This document shows positions 35,731 to 44,300 of a stretch of 64,000 nt of DNA, one piece after another. The position numbers and the translations under genes were made by a program. The stretch is from Catenulispora sp. EB89 (GTDB taxonomy: Bacteria > Actinomycetota > Actinomycetes > Streptomycetales > Catenulisporaceae). The stretch spans positions 124,001-188,000 of the forward strand of contig NZ_JBGCCU010000022.1 in the NCBI RefSeq assembly GCF_041261445.1, in the 5' to 3' direction. The notes below the pieces were generated by a model, which saw only the letters and a list, made by a program, of their open reading frames with translations, did no database searches and was not told where the DNA came from. Every line of letters starts with the position of its first letter. The stretch's first letter is position 1.

Positions 35731-35750
35731 GTTTACTTAGGACTCAGTAA
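35731..35750. promoter_or_regulatory. TetR operator between MFS operon and tetR
   Basis: TTTACTTAGGACTCAGTAAA is an imperfect 20-bp palindrome (outer arms TTTACT/AGTAAA, inner AGGACT) in the 59-bp divergent gap. It resembles the AGTCCTAAGT-type sites of many actinobacterial TetR regulators. A TTTACT box and a TTATCC box 16 bp apart overlap it as a possible tetR promoter. Confidence 0.75.
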
Positions 35751-35766
35751 AAATTATCCTGGGGCT

Positions 35767-36663
35767 GTGACGCAAGAGCAACGCCGAAGAAACACGACGG
35801 ACCACCGACCGGGCTTCGCGACCGGCGGCGGGGGTGGTGGTGATAGAGATGAGCGCGTGACGGACGGCGAACGCGGGGGCAGGCCTGGGCCGGAGCGCGG
35901 CGGCGAGCGGGCTGAGCGAGCTGCGCGCGGCGGCAGGCGCGGATCCGGAGACAGCGCGGCTGGCGGCGATCCGGGCGGCGCCGAGCTCGTGGTGCGTGGC
36001 GGTGAGCGCGGTTCCGAGGACCGCGCGGCCAGCAGCGCACCTGTCCCCGAGCGAGTCGGCCGGGCCGGCAAAACCGCCCGGGGCGCGCGTCGGCGTGCCG
36101 AGATCCTGGATGTCGCCGCGCACCTGTTCGCGCAACGCGGCTATCGGGGTGTGGCGACCGCGGAGATCGCGCAGCAGATCGGCATCACCGAGCCGGCGCT
36201 GTTCTACTACTTCCCGACCAAGGCCGCGCTGCTGCAGGCCGTCATCGAACAGCGCGACGCGGCGTCCCGGGGGATCGTCGCGGATCTGGCCGCGCTCGGC
36301 GGGCTCGCCGCGATCGACGGCATGCCCGCCTTCGCGCGCCGGAACCAGGCTGATCCGCATCTGGTGCGCCTGTTCGCGGTGCTGGTCGCCGAGAACCTTG
36401 ATCCCGACGATCCCGCGCACGAACAGTTCGCCGAGCGCTATCGTCGCCTGCGCAACGCGATCGGGGACATGATCCGGACCGCGCAGGCTGCCGGGGAGAT
36501 GCGCCAGGACGTCGATCCGCATGCGAAGTCGGTCGAGATCGTGGCGTTCATCGACGGGCTGCACACGCAGTGGCTGCTGGACCCGCAGGACATCGACCTC
36601 GTCGCGATGGTTCAGGCCTACGCGCGTGAGCTGGTGCTGGAGTTGCGGGTCGGCGGCACGTAG
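35767..36663 (+). CDS. TetR-family regulator with Gly/Arg-rich N-terminal extension
   Basis: From GTG 35767 the protein is 298 residues. The TetR helix-turn-helix begins only near residue 105 (ARRRAEILDVAAHLFAQRGY, RGVATAEIAQQIGITEPALF, YYFPTKAALLQAVIEQRD). The preceding ~100 residues are low-complexity, rich in Gly, Arg, Glu and Ala. The start is therefore uncertain: GTG at 35857 or later would shorten the tail, but the promoter-like boxes place a transcript start near 35765, compatible with leaderless translation from 35767. It presumably represses itself and the divergent MFS operon. Confidence 0.8.
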   Translation: MTQEQRRRNTTDHRPGFATGGGGGGDRDERVTDGERGGRPGPERGGERAERAARGGRRGSGDSAAGGDPGGAELVVRGGERGSEDRAASSAPVPERVGRAGKTARGARRRAEILDVAAHLFAQRGYRGVATAEIAQQIGITEPALFYYFPTKAALLQAVIEQRDAASRGIVADLAALGGLAAIDGMPAFARRNQADPHLVRLFAVLVAENLDPDDPAHEQFAERYRRLRNAIGDMIRTAQAAGEMRQDVDPHAKSVEIVAFIDGLHTQWLLDPQDIDLVAMVQAYARELVLELRVGGT

Positions 36664-37152
36664 TCAGCGGCCCGTAGCGCGGTCTCCGCGCAGCGTCAGC
36701 ACCGTGCTGGTGACGGTTGCGACCGCCTTCCCGTCCTCGCGCACCACGTCGCAGACGTAGTGCGTGATGGTGCGGCCGGAATGCGACGGCCGCGCGTGCG
36801 CCGTCAGCGTGCCGCGCCACACCGGCCGCAGGAAGGTGGCGCGGAGGTCGATGCTGGTGAACGACTCGCCGGGCGCCATCAGCGTGGAGTGCGCGGTGCC
36901 GATCGCGGCGTCGGCGAGTTCGGTGATGAAGCCGCCGTGCACGGTGCCCTGCTGGTTGCCGTGCCTGCCGGCGGCGTCGACGCCGACCTCGACCGCGGCC
37001 GTGCCGGCTCCGACGGCTGTGATGCGGAATCCGAGCAGCTGCGAGATCGCCGTCGGATACCGCAGGTGTGTCTGGTCGCCGGGGGAGAGGGTCCCGGCGA
37101 GCTGGCGCTGGAGGAATTCCAGCACGGGCATGGTGACCTGTGGTTCGAGCAC
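36664..37152 (-). CDS. PaaI-type hotdog thioesterase
   Basis: 162 residues with the hotdog pattern GNQQGTVHGGFITELADAAI (the HGG loop and following acidic residue), SIDLRATFLRPVWRGTLTAH, and RTITHYVCDVVREDGKAVAT. These proteins hydrolyse aryl- or acyl-CoA thioesters. The GTG at 37152 or ATG at 37131 may be the start. Its stop abuts the tetR stop without a gap, and it is divergent from a MocR-type regulator across a 58-bp region containing a palindrome, so the two may be co-controlled. Confidence 0.85.
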   Translation of the reverse strand: MLEPQVTMPVLEFLQRQLAGTLSPGDQTHLRYPTAISQLLGFRITAVGAGTAAVEVGVDAAGRHGNQQGTVHGGFITELADAAIGTAHSTLMAPGESFTSIDLRATFLRPVWRGTLTAHARPSHSGRTITHYVCDVVREDGKAVATVTSTVLTLRGDRATGR

Positions 37153-37178
37153 GCCACCAGGCTAGAAGCCGTATCCTG

Positions 37179-37198
37179 GGACAATCAACAAATTGTCC
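37179..37198. promoter_or_regulatory. operator candidate of the MocR-type regulator
   Basis: GGACAATCAACAAATTGTCC: 7-bp perfect arms around six bases, in the 58-bp space between the divergent thioesterase and MocR-type genes, ending 12 bp before the regulator's ATG. Autoregulation is the natural reading. Confidence 0.65.
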
Positions 37199-37210
37199 TG
37201 AGGACGCCGG

Positions 37211-38554
37211 ATGCGCACCGAGCACTACAAGACCATCGCCGACGAACTCGCCGCCGCGATCCGCTCCGGCGACCTGCCCGCCGGCACCCGCCTGCCGACG
37301 CACCGCGAGCTGGCCCGCGACCGCGGCGTCGCGGTCGCGACGATCAGCCGCGTCTACGCGCAGCTCACGGCCGCCGGTCTGGTCAGCGGCGAGATCGGAC
37401 GCGGCACGTTCGTCCGCGACCAGAGCGGCTACAGCGGCCTGGAACCCCGACGGCTTCCGGTGCGCGAACGGATCGCCGACCTGTCGTTCAACCAGCCGCT
37501 GGCGCCGGGGCAGGGCGAGGCGCTGCGGCGTGCGCTGCGTGAGCTCGCCAACGAGGGCGATCTGGAGGCGCTGCTGGCGCAGCATCCACCGGGCGGTCGG
37601 GAGCGTGATCGGGCCGCGGTGGCAACGTATCTGCTGGAACGCGGGCTGGACGTGCCGCCGCGGAACGTGCTGCTCACGACCGGCGCGCAGCAGGCGATCG
37701 ACGTCGCAGTCAGTGCGCTGCTGAAACCGGGTGCGGTGGTGGCGGTGGACGCCGTGACGTACCCCGGGATGAAGCTGGTCGCCTCAGCGCGGCACATCGA
37801 ACTGGCCGCAGTGCGCTGCGACGCAGGCGGGACCGACATCGATGAGCTGGAAGCATTGTGTGCGCGAAGAACCGTGTCAGCGGTCTACCTGATGCCGACC
37901 GTCCACAACCCACTCGGATTCGTCCTCGACACCGAGCAAAGAGAGCGGATCGCAGCGCTCGCACGACGCCACGACCTGGCAATCATCGAGGACGCGACCT
38001 ACGCCTTCCTCGAATCGGCAGCCCCGCCGCCGATCCAGACGCTGGCTCCGGAGCGGACCGTCTATCTCGGCAGCATGTCGAAGAACCTCGCCACCGGGCT
38101 CCGATTCGGCTACCTCGTCGCACCCGATCAGCTCCTCGGCGCGGCCACCCGAGCGTTGCGCACCTCGACCTGGGGGACCCCGAGCCTGATCACCGCCCTG
38201 GTCACGCGCTGGCTGCGCGACGGGACGGTCGAGAAGCTGGAGGCCGAGCGTCGCGCCGACGCCGAGCGGCGGCAGGCGACGGCCCGCGAGACGTTCGCAG
38301 GGCTCGACTACGTCGCCCACCCCGCTGGCTACTCCGGCTGGCTCCCGTTGCCCGAGCAGACGCGCGCCGACCAGGTCGCGGCCCGGCTGGCCGAGCAGGG
38401 GATCCTCGTCTCCGCCGCCGAGGCGTTCGCGGTGCCGCCGTTCGCGCCGAACGCGCTGCGCCTGGCCCTGGGCTCGGTCGAGCTCGACCGGCTCGCCACG
38501 GTGCTGCGAAGCGTCGCGGATCTGGTCCGCTCGATGGAACCGGTGCCGGTGTGA
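37211..38554 (+). CDS. GntR/MocR-type regulator with aminotransferase-like domain
   Basis: 447 residues. An N-terminal GntR winged helix (YKTIADELAAAIRSGDLPAG, TRLPTHRELARDRGVAVATI, SRVYAQLTAAGLVSGEIGRG) is joined to a fold-type I aminotransferase domain (LLTTGAQQAIDVAVSALLKP, YLMPTVHNPLGFVLD, IIEDATYAFLE, and the PLP-lysine segment YLGSMSKNLATGLRFGY). Regulators of this MocR class bind PLP and a substrate amine. The divergent thioesterase is the nearest candidate target. Confidence 0.92.
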   Translation: MRTEHYKTIADELAAAIRSGDLPAGTRLPTHRELARDRGVAVATISRVYAQLTAAGLVSGEIGRGTFVRDQSGYSGLEPRRLPVRERIADLSFNQPLAPGQGEALRRALRELANEGDLEALLAQHPPGGRERDRAAVATYLLERGLDVPPRNVLLTTGAQQAIDVAVSALLKPGAVVAVDAVTYPGMKLVASARHIELAAVRCDAGGTDIDELEALCARRTVSAVYLMPTVHNPLGFVLDTEQRERIAALARRHDLAIIEDATYAFLESAAPPPIQTLAPERTVYLGSMSKNLATGLRFGYLVAPDQLLGAATRALRTSTWGTPSLITALVTRWLRDGTVEKLEAERRADAERRQATARETFAGLDYVAHPAGYSGWLPLPEQTRADQVAARLAEQGILVSAAEAFAVPPFAPNALRLALGSVELDRLATVLRSVADLVRSMEPVPV

Positions 38555-38598
38555 CAGCCGGGTTTGGGGCCTGCGCCGGATCGCGCGGAGGATCCGGA

Positions 38599-38634
38599 GC
38601 ACTCGATGTAGCACTCGATGTAGCACTGGACGCA
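38599..38634. repeat. 12-bp tandem repeat, three units
   Basis: GCACTCGATGTA at 38599-38610 and 38611-38622 is followed by the degenerate GCACTGGACGCA at 38623-38634, in the 173-bp gap after the MocR-type gene. No other feature was seen in this gap. Confidence 0.7.
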
Positions 38635-38727
38635 GCATCGGACCGGCATGCCGTCAGATCTCCACCGTAGCGAGATTCCAAGCTCACACTTGTGTCGCGG
38701 TTGCTACCGCCGCAGCCAAACGCTGAC

Positions 38728-39198
38728 TCACCGCCTGACAGCCAGCTCCATATCCTCCATCTCGACATCCTCCCCATCAGCGTTCTGCATCCGCACCCGC
38801 ACCGCCGAGCCGCTCCGCGTGTCGACGACCTTCAGCGGCGCCGCGTCGTCCTGCAGGTACTTGTCGCCCCACTGCATCAGCCCCAGCACCACCGGCAGCA
38901 GATCGCGTCCCATCTGCGTGAGCACGTACTCGTACCGCGTCCGCTGCCCCGGTTCCCGATAGGGCTGCTTCGCCAGCACCCCGAGCTCGGTCAGCTCCTT
39001 CAGCCGCGCCGCCGCGACCGCCTCGGTTACCCCGACGCGGCGCGCGAAGGCGTCGAAGCGCGTCGTGCCGTAGTACGCCTCGCGCAGCAGCAGGATCGCC
39101 GAGCGGGTGCCGATCGCGCTGATCGCCTTGTCGATCGAGCAGTGCTCGGCCTTCCAGCGGTCGCGGTCGGCCAGGACGGGTTCCAGCTGCATCGCCAT
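38728..39198 (-). CDS. HxlR-family transcriptional regulator
   Basis: 156 residues from ATG 39198 with the HxlR winged helix: CSIDKAISAIGTRSAILLLR, EAYYGTTRFDAFARRVGVTE, AVAAARLKELTELGVLAKQP, YREPGQRTRYEYVLTQMG. AAGGTGG is well placed before this ATG; an in-frame ATG at 39231 would put the start inside the operator. It is divergent from the thiolase gene, with an inverted repeat between them, and is probably its repressor. Confidence 0.85.
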   Translation of the reverse strand: MAMQLEPVLADRDRWKAEHCSIDKAISAIGTRSAILLLREAYYGTTRFDAFARRVGVTEAVAAARLKELTELGVLAKQPYREPGQRTRYEYVLTQMGRDLLPVVLGLMQWGDKYLQDDAAPLKVVDTRSGSAVRVRMQNADGEDVEMEDMELAVRR

Positions 39199-39218
39199 GT
39201 GACCCACCTTACCTTGAC

Positions 39219-39247
39219 TTGAGTCGACCATAGTCAGGATCTATTCT
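39219..39247 (+). promoter_or_regulatory. promoter for the thiolase gene
   Basis: TTGAGT (39219-39224) and TATTCT (39242-39247), each 4 of 6 to consensus, are separated by 17 bp. The predicted transcript start near 39254 is 36 bp before the preferred ATG. The left arm of the HxlR palindrome lies in the spacer and the right arm over the transcript start. Confidence 0.45.
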
Positions 39248-39259
39248 CTAACTATGGTC
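39226..39259. promoter_or_regulatory. HxlR operator candidate, 9-bp inverted repeat
   Basis: GACCATAGT (39226-39234) and ACTATGGTC (39251-39259) are exact inverted copies separated by 16 bp, in the divergent region between hxlR and the thiolase. They sit 28 bp from the HxlR ATG and 30 bp from the thiolase ATG, nearly symmetric. Confidence 0.7.
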
Positions 39260-39289
39260 AACAAAAGCCAGAACGAAGGGGGCAGGGTC

Positions 39290-40477
39290 ATGGCGACAGC
39301 ACGGGACGCGGTGATCGTGGGGGCGGTCCGCACTCCGATCGGCAAGGGCAAGCCAGGTGGCGCGCTGTCCGGCGTGCATCCGGTGGACCTGCTCGCGCAC
39401 ACGCTGCGCGCGCTGGTGGAGCGGACCGGTGTGGACCCCGCTCTGGTCGAGGACGTCATCGGCGGCTGCGTCGACCAGGCCGGCGAGCAGGCGATGAACA
39501 CCACGCGCAACGCCTGGCTGGCCGCCGGGCTGCCGGAGACGGTGCCGGCGGTGACCGTGGACCGGCAGTGCGGCTCGTCGCAGCAGGCCGTCAGCTTCGC
39601 CGCGCAGGGCGTCATCGCCGGCGCCTACGACCTGGTCGTGGCGTGCGGCGTGGAGTCGATGAGCCGGGTGCCGATGTGGTCGAACGCGGCCGGCAAGGAC
39701 CCGTTCGGTCCCGGCGTCGCGGCCCGCTACCCCGAGGGCCTGGTCCCGCAGGGGATCAGCGCGGAGTTGATCGCGGCGAAGTGGGGCCTCAGCCGCGAGC
39801 GGCTGGACGAGTTCTCGGCCGAGTCGCACCGGCGCGCGGCGGCGGCCCACGCCGCGGGACGCTTCGCTGACGAGATCGTGCCGGTCCCGACCGAGGCCGG
39901 CCTGGTCACCACGGACGAGTCGGTGCGTCCGACGACGACCCCGGAAGTCCTGGCCGGCCTGCGCACCGCTTTCGAGGACCCGAACTACGCCGAGCGCTTC
40001 CCGCAGATCGACTGGTCCGTGACCGCCGGCAACAGCAGCCCGATCAACGACGGCGCCGCCGCCCTGCTTATCGCCAGCGCGGAGACCGCCGAACGGCTCG
40101 GCCTGACCCCGCTGGCCCGCCTGCACAGCTTCGCCGTCGTCGGCGACGACCCGATCATGATGCTCACCGGCATCATCCCCGCGACCGAGAAGGTGCTGCG
40201 CCGGGCCGGCCTGAAGCTCGACGACATGGGCCTGATCGAGGTCAACGAGGCCTTCGCCTCCGTGGTCCTGGCCTGGCAGGCCGAGACCGGCGCCGACCTG
40301 GCGAAGGTCAACGTCAACGGCGGCGCCATCGCCCTGGGCCACCCCCTCGGCGCCAGCGGCGCGCGCATCATGACGACGCTGGTGCACGAGATGCGGCGGC
40401 GCGGCGTGACCTACGGGCTGCAGACGATGTGCGAGGCCGGCGGACTGGCGAACGCGACGATCATCGAAGCGCTCTGA
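39290..40477 (+). CDS. thiolase (acetyl-CoA C-acyltransferase)
   Basis: 395 residues with the complete catalytic set: nucleophile Cys94 in VDRQCGSSQQAV, His351 in ALGHPLGASGAR and Cys381 in TMCEAGGLANATII, plus NSSPINDGAAALLIAS and IEVNEAFASVVLAW. The enzyme either cleaves 3-ketoacyl-CoA or condenses two acetyl-CoA. I chose ATG 39290 (MATARDAVIVGAVRTPIG), preceded by a GAAGGGGGCAGG site, over ATG 39254, which lies in the operator. It is a lone gene without other beta-oxidation genes nearby. Confidence 0.9.
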   Translation: MATARDAVIVGAVRTPIGKGKPGGALSGVHPVDLLAHTLRALVERTGVDPALVEDVIGGCVDQAGEQAMNTTRNAWLAAGLPETVPAVTVDRQCGSSQQAVSFAAQGVIAGAYDLVVACGVESMSRVPMWSNAAGKDPFGPGVAARYPEGLVPQGISAELIAAKWGLSRERLDEFSAESHRRAAAAHAAGRFADEIVPVPTEAGLVTTDESVRPTTTPEVLAGLRTAFEDPNYAERFPQIDWSVTAGNSSPINDGAAALLIASAETAERLGLTPLARLHSFAVVGDDPIMMLTGIIPATEKVLRRAGLKLDDMGLIEVNEAFASVVLAWQAETGADLAKVNVNGGAIALGHPLGASGARIMTTLVHEMRRRGVTYGLQTMCEAGGLANATIIEAL

Positions 40478-40518
40478 TCAGCCCGAGACGCCAAGGGGGC
40501 GCCAAGCCTGACCGTCGG

Positions 40519-41160
40519 CTACAACTCCGCGAGCCAGCGGTGCTCCGGATACACGCCACCAATGAGCCCGGCCAGCCGTTCGCGCTGCGCCGGGCTCAGC
40601 TCCGGCACCACGCCCTCGAAGTCCCGCTGATCCTTGCGCCGCGCGTGCTTGGCCTTGAACAGCAGCGCCAGCTCAGGGGCCAGATACGGGATGCCGTCAG
40701 CGGTGCGGCAGATGACCTCGTCGTAGGGCAGCCGGATCGTCGGGGTGTGCCGGCAGATCCACGCGCCTCCCTCATGCGGCTCGCGCATCACGTCGACGAG
40801 GTAGTCCCCGCTGGCCGGGTCGCGCAGCCAGGTTTGGTGCGTGGCGGCGATCACCTCGGGGGTGGCGTTCTCCCACAGCTGGTTCTGGCCGACGCCGTCG
40901 AAGACGTAGCCCGGAAAGAGCCCGCTGATCTGGCCGAAGTCCGCGGCGGGGATCGCGATCTCCAGGTCGGCGTGGCGCCGGGTCTGCCGACCGAGGAACA
41001 GGTCCAGCGCCCAGCCGCCCGCCACGTACCAGGGTGTGGTGACGCCGTCCAGCCGCCGCGCGATCTCTGGCGGCGTCCAGGCGCGGGCCCACCTGTCGTC
41101 GAGGGCTTCGATGTCGGCGGGGGACAGGTCGATCCAGCCGTCGTTCTCTGATTCGCTCAC
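40519..41160 (-). CDS. nucleotidyltransferase-fold protein (aminoglycoside adenylyltransferase-like)
   Basis: 213 residues. The segment PWYVAGGWALDLFLGRQTRR, HADLEIAIP has the GGWAxDxxxGxxxRxHxDLE pattern of ANT(2'')-like and LinB-like nucleotidyltransferases, with the acidic metal-binding residues displaced in the second half. Later parts (LAPELALLFKAKHARRKDQR, DFEGVVPELS) match the helical C-terminus of that group. The number of acidic residues is low, so resistance function is uncertain; many such proteins have unknown substrates. Confidence 0.75.
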   Translation of the reverse strand: MSESENDGWIDLSPADIEALDDRWARAWTPPEIARRLDGVTTPWYVAGGWALDLFLGRQTRRHADLEIAIPAADFGQISGLFPGYVFDGVGQNQLWENATPEVIAATHQTWLRDPASGDYLVDVMREPHEGGAWICRHTPTIRLPYDEVICRTADGIPYLAPELALLFKAKHARRKDQRDFEGVVPELSPAQRERLAGLIGGVYPEHRWLAEL

Positions 41161-41317
41161 CAGAGTGAACCTACCAAGGTTATCGGGCCACTCTACAAAA
41201 CCGTTAAATCAGTAGTCTCCCTCTATCGCCCCGCCGAACACGCAGGTCCGATGCTGGACACGGTAATGCACCCGCCCTGAAAAGGGCGAGGTCGGGCGGC
41301 ACTGTGTGGGGGGATCC

Positions 41318-44300
41318 ATGACATCGAGCACATCAAAACAACGTTGGCACAGATGGTCCTTAGGCGGCCTGAGTTCCCTGGCGCTGGCCCTCGGGAGCGT
41401 CGGCGTGGCCGTCGGCCTCGTCTCCGGGCCCACCGGGACGGCGCACGCTTCCGGCGGCGCGCCGGCGTTCGTCCAGCAGGCCTGGGCGCACGCCGGCGGG
41501 GTCAGCGCGCTGACGGTCAAGCCGACCGCAGCCGTCGCCACCGGCGACCGGCTGGTCGTCGAGGTCGGGGTGTGGAGCGTCGGGGCGGCGACGGCCGGCT
41601 CCGTGACCGACTCCGCGGGCGACGCCTACACCGAGCTGACGCACTTCACCGCCTCGGACGGCACCGAGATGAGCGTCTGGACCGCGCAGGTCACCTCCGG
41701 GGGCGGCACCATCCCCACGCTGACCGCCAAGCCGACCGGCTCCGCCGACGTCGGCGTGGCGATGCTGGAGTACTCCGGCGTCTCCAGCATCGGCGGCGCC
41801 TCGGTCGTGGACGTCCAGGGGCACGCCACCGGCAAGACCTCCGCCGCCGGTACCGTCGCGGCCGGTGCCACGGCGCCGACCACGGCCCCGGGGGAGCTCG
41901 CGCTCGGCTTCTACGCCGACTCCGGGTTCGGCAACACCCTGACGGCCGGCTCCGGGTTCACCAGCCGGGTGAACGTCTCCCAGGTCAGCGACATGGAACT
42001 GGCCGCGGAGGAGCAGCTCACCGGTGCGGCCGGAGCCACCCCGAACGCCGCGTTCGGGACCGGCGCCTCGACGATCTGGCTGGCCGCGACCGTGGTCCTG
42101 AAGCCCGAGGGCACCGGGGCCGCCACCGCGCCGGGTACCCCGACGAACGTCGCCGCCACCGCCGGCAACGCCTCGGCCGGCCTCACCTGGAGCGCGCCCG
42201 CGGACGGCGGGTCGCCGGTCACCGCCTACACCGTCACGCCGTACGCCAACGGCGTCGCCGGCACCCCGACCGTGGTGACCGGCACTCCGCCGGCCGCTTC
42301 GGCGACCGTGACCGGGCTGAGCAACGCGGTGCCGTACACCTTCACGGTCAGCGCGACCAACGCCGTCGGCACCGGCCCGGTGTCGCAGCCCTCGAACACC
42401 GCGGTCCCGGACCCGGTGCCCAACGGGCAGTTCGGCGCGCTCCAGACCTGGCCGATCGTCGCCGTGCACTCGGCGGTCCTCGACGACGGCAAGGTCCTGG
42501 TCTGGGACGGCTGGCAGAACCCGCAGCCCACCCACGTCTACGACCCCGCGACCGGCACGTTCACCACCGCCACGCCGTCCGACAGCCTGTTCTGCAGCGG
42601 CCTGGCCAAGCTCCCGGACGGCCGGGTCCTGGTGGCCGGCGGCTACGGCGCCTCCTCGACCGGCATGCTCGGCATCGCCGACACCAACATCTTCGACCCC
42701 GCGACCAACACCTGGACCCGCGCCGCCGACATGCACCTCAAACGCTGGTACCCGGACCTCACCGAGCTGCCGGACGGCCGCTACGTCGCGCTCAGCGGCA
42801 ACTCCTCGGACGCCAACACCTGGTCGGACACCCCCGAGGTCTACGACCCGACGGCCAACACCTGGACCCTGCTGTCCGGCATCAGCACGCCGCAGGTCCA
42901 CGAGGTCGAGTACCCGTTCTCCTACCTCGCGCCGAACGGCAAGATCTTCACCATCGGCCCGGAGGAGGACGTCTCCTACTGGCTCGACGCGAACGCCCAA
43001 ACCTGGACCTCCGTCGGCCCCAGCGGGCTGAAGAACGGCTCGGCGGTGATGTACCGGCCGGGCAAGATCCTCTACAGCGGCGGCGCCGCGAGCGTGGAGA
43101 CCACCAGCAGCTCGGTCGCCGCGGCGGCCACCATCGACCTGACCGCGGCCACGCCGACCTGGCAGGCCGTCGCGCCGATGCACTACCCGCGGATCTACCA
43201 CACCCTGACCACGCTCGCCGACGGCCGGGTGCTGGCGGTCGGCGGCGAGGCGACCTCGGACCAGAGCGTCGTCACCACCGGCACCCTGCCGGCCGAGATC
43301 TGGGACCCGGCGACCAACCAGTGGACGACGATCGACTCGATCGCGGCCGCGCGCAACTACCACTCCACGGCGGTCCTGCTGCCGGACGGCAGGGTCCTGA
43401 TCGCCGGCGGCGGGCACCCCACCGGCCTGAGCGACCCGGGCCAGTACAACGCGCAGATCTACTCGCCGTCGTACCTGTTCAACGGCGCGCGCCCGACCAT
43501 CACCACCGGTCCCGGCTCGGCCACCTACGGCAGCACGATGACGGTGAGCACCCCGGACGCCGCCTCGATCGGCGCCGTCAACCTGGTCTCCTTCGGCTCC
43601 GACACCCACCAGTCCGACATGGACCAGCACTTCGTGCCGCTGTCGTTCACCGCCGGCAGCGGGACGCTGTCCGTACAGGCGCCCTCCGGCGGAGCGATCG
43701 CGCCTCCCGGCGACTACATGCTGTTCATCGTGAACAAGGCCGGCGTGCCGTCGGTCGCGGCCACGGTGCACCTGAGCGCGTCGGCGCCGACGGCACCCGG
43801 CGCCCCGACCGCCGTCACCGCGACGGCGGGACCGTCCTCGGCGACGGTCTCGTGGACCGCCCCGGCTTCCAGCGGCGTGCCGATCACCTCGTACACGGTG
43901 ACGCCGTACGCCAACGGCAGCGCCCTGACGCCGACGACCGTCACCGGCACCCCGCCGGCGACGTCGACGACCATCAGCGGCCTGACCAACGGGACCAGCT
44001 ACACGTTCGCCGTCACCGCGACGGACTCGGTGGGCACCGGCCCGGCGTCGGCGCCGTCGAACGCGGTGGTGCCGACGAACGTCGTGGCGCCGGTGTTCGT
44101 GCAACAGGCCTCGACACACGTCCCCAGCGGTTCCTCGGCCGGAGTGACGCTCGGTACGCCGATCACGGTCGGGAACCGGCTGGTCGTCGAGGTCGGGGTG
44201 TGGAACTCCTCCTCGGCGACGGCCACCGCGGTCACCGACTCGGCAGGCAACGTCTATACCGAGCTGACCCACTTCGCGGCTTCGGACAACACGGAGATGA

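Noticed and set aside
38599-38634. CRISPR or iteron-type origin
   Set aside because: Only two exact 12-bp units and no replication genes or A/T-rich region nearby.
40478-40518. Terminator between the thiolase and nucleotidyltransferase genes
   Set aside because: The G/C-rich stretch has repeated but not convincingly inverted arms.
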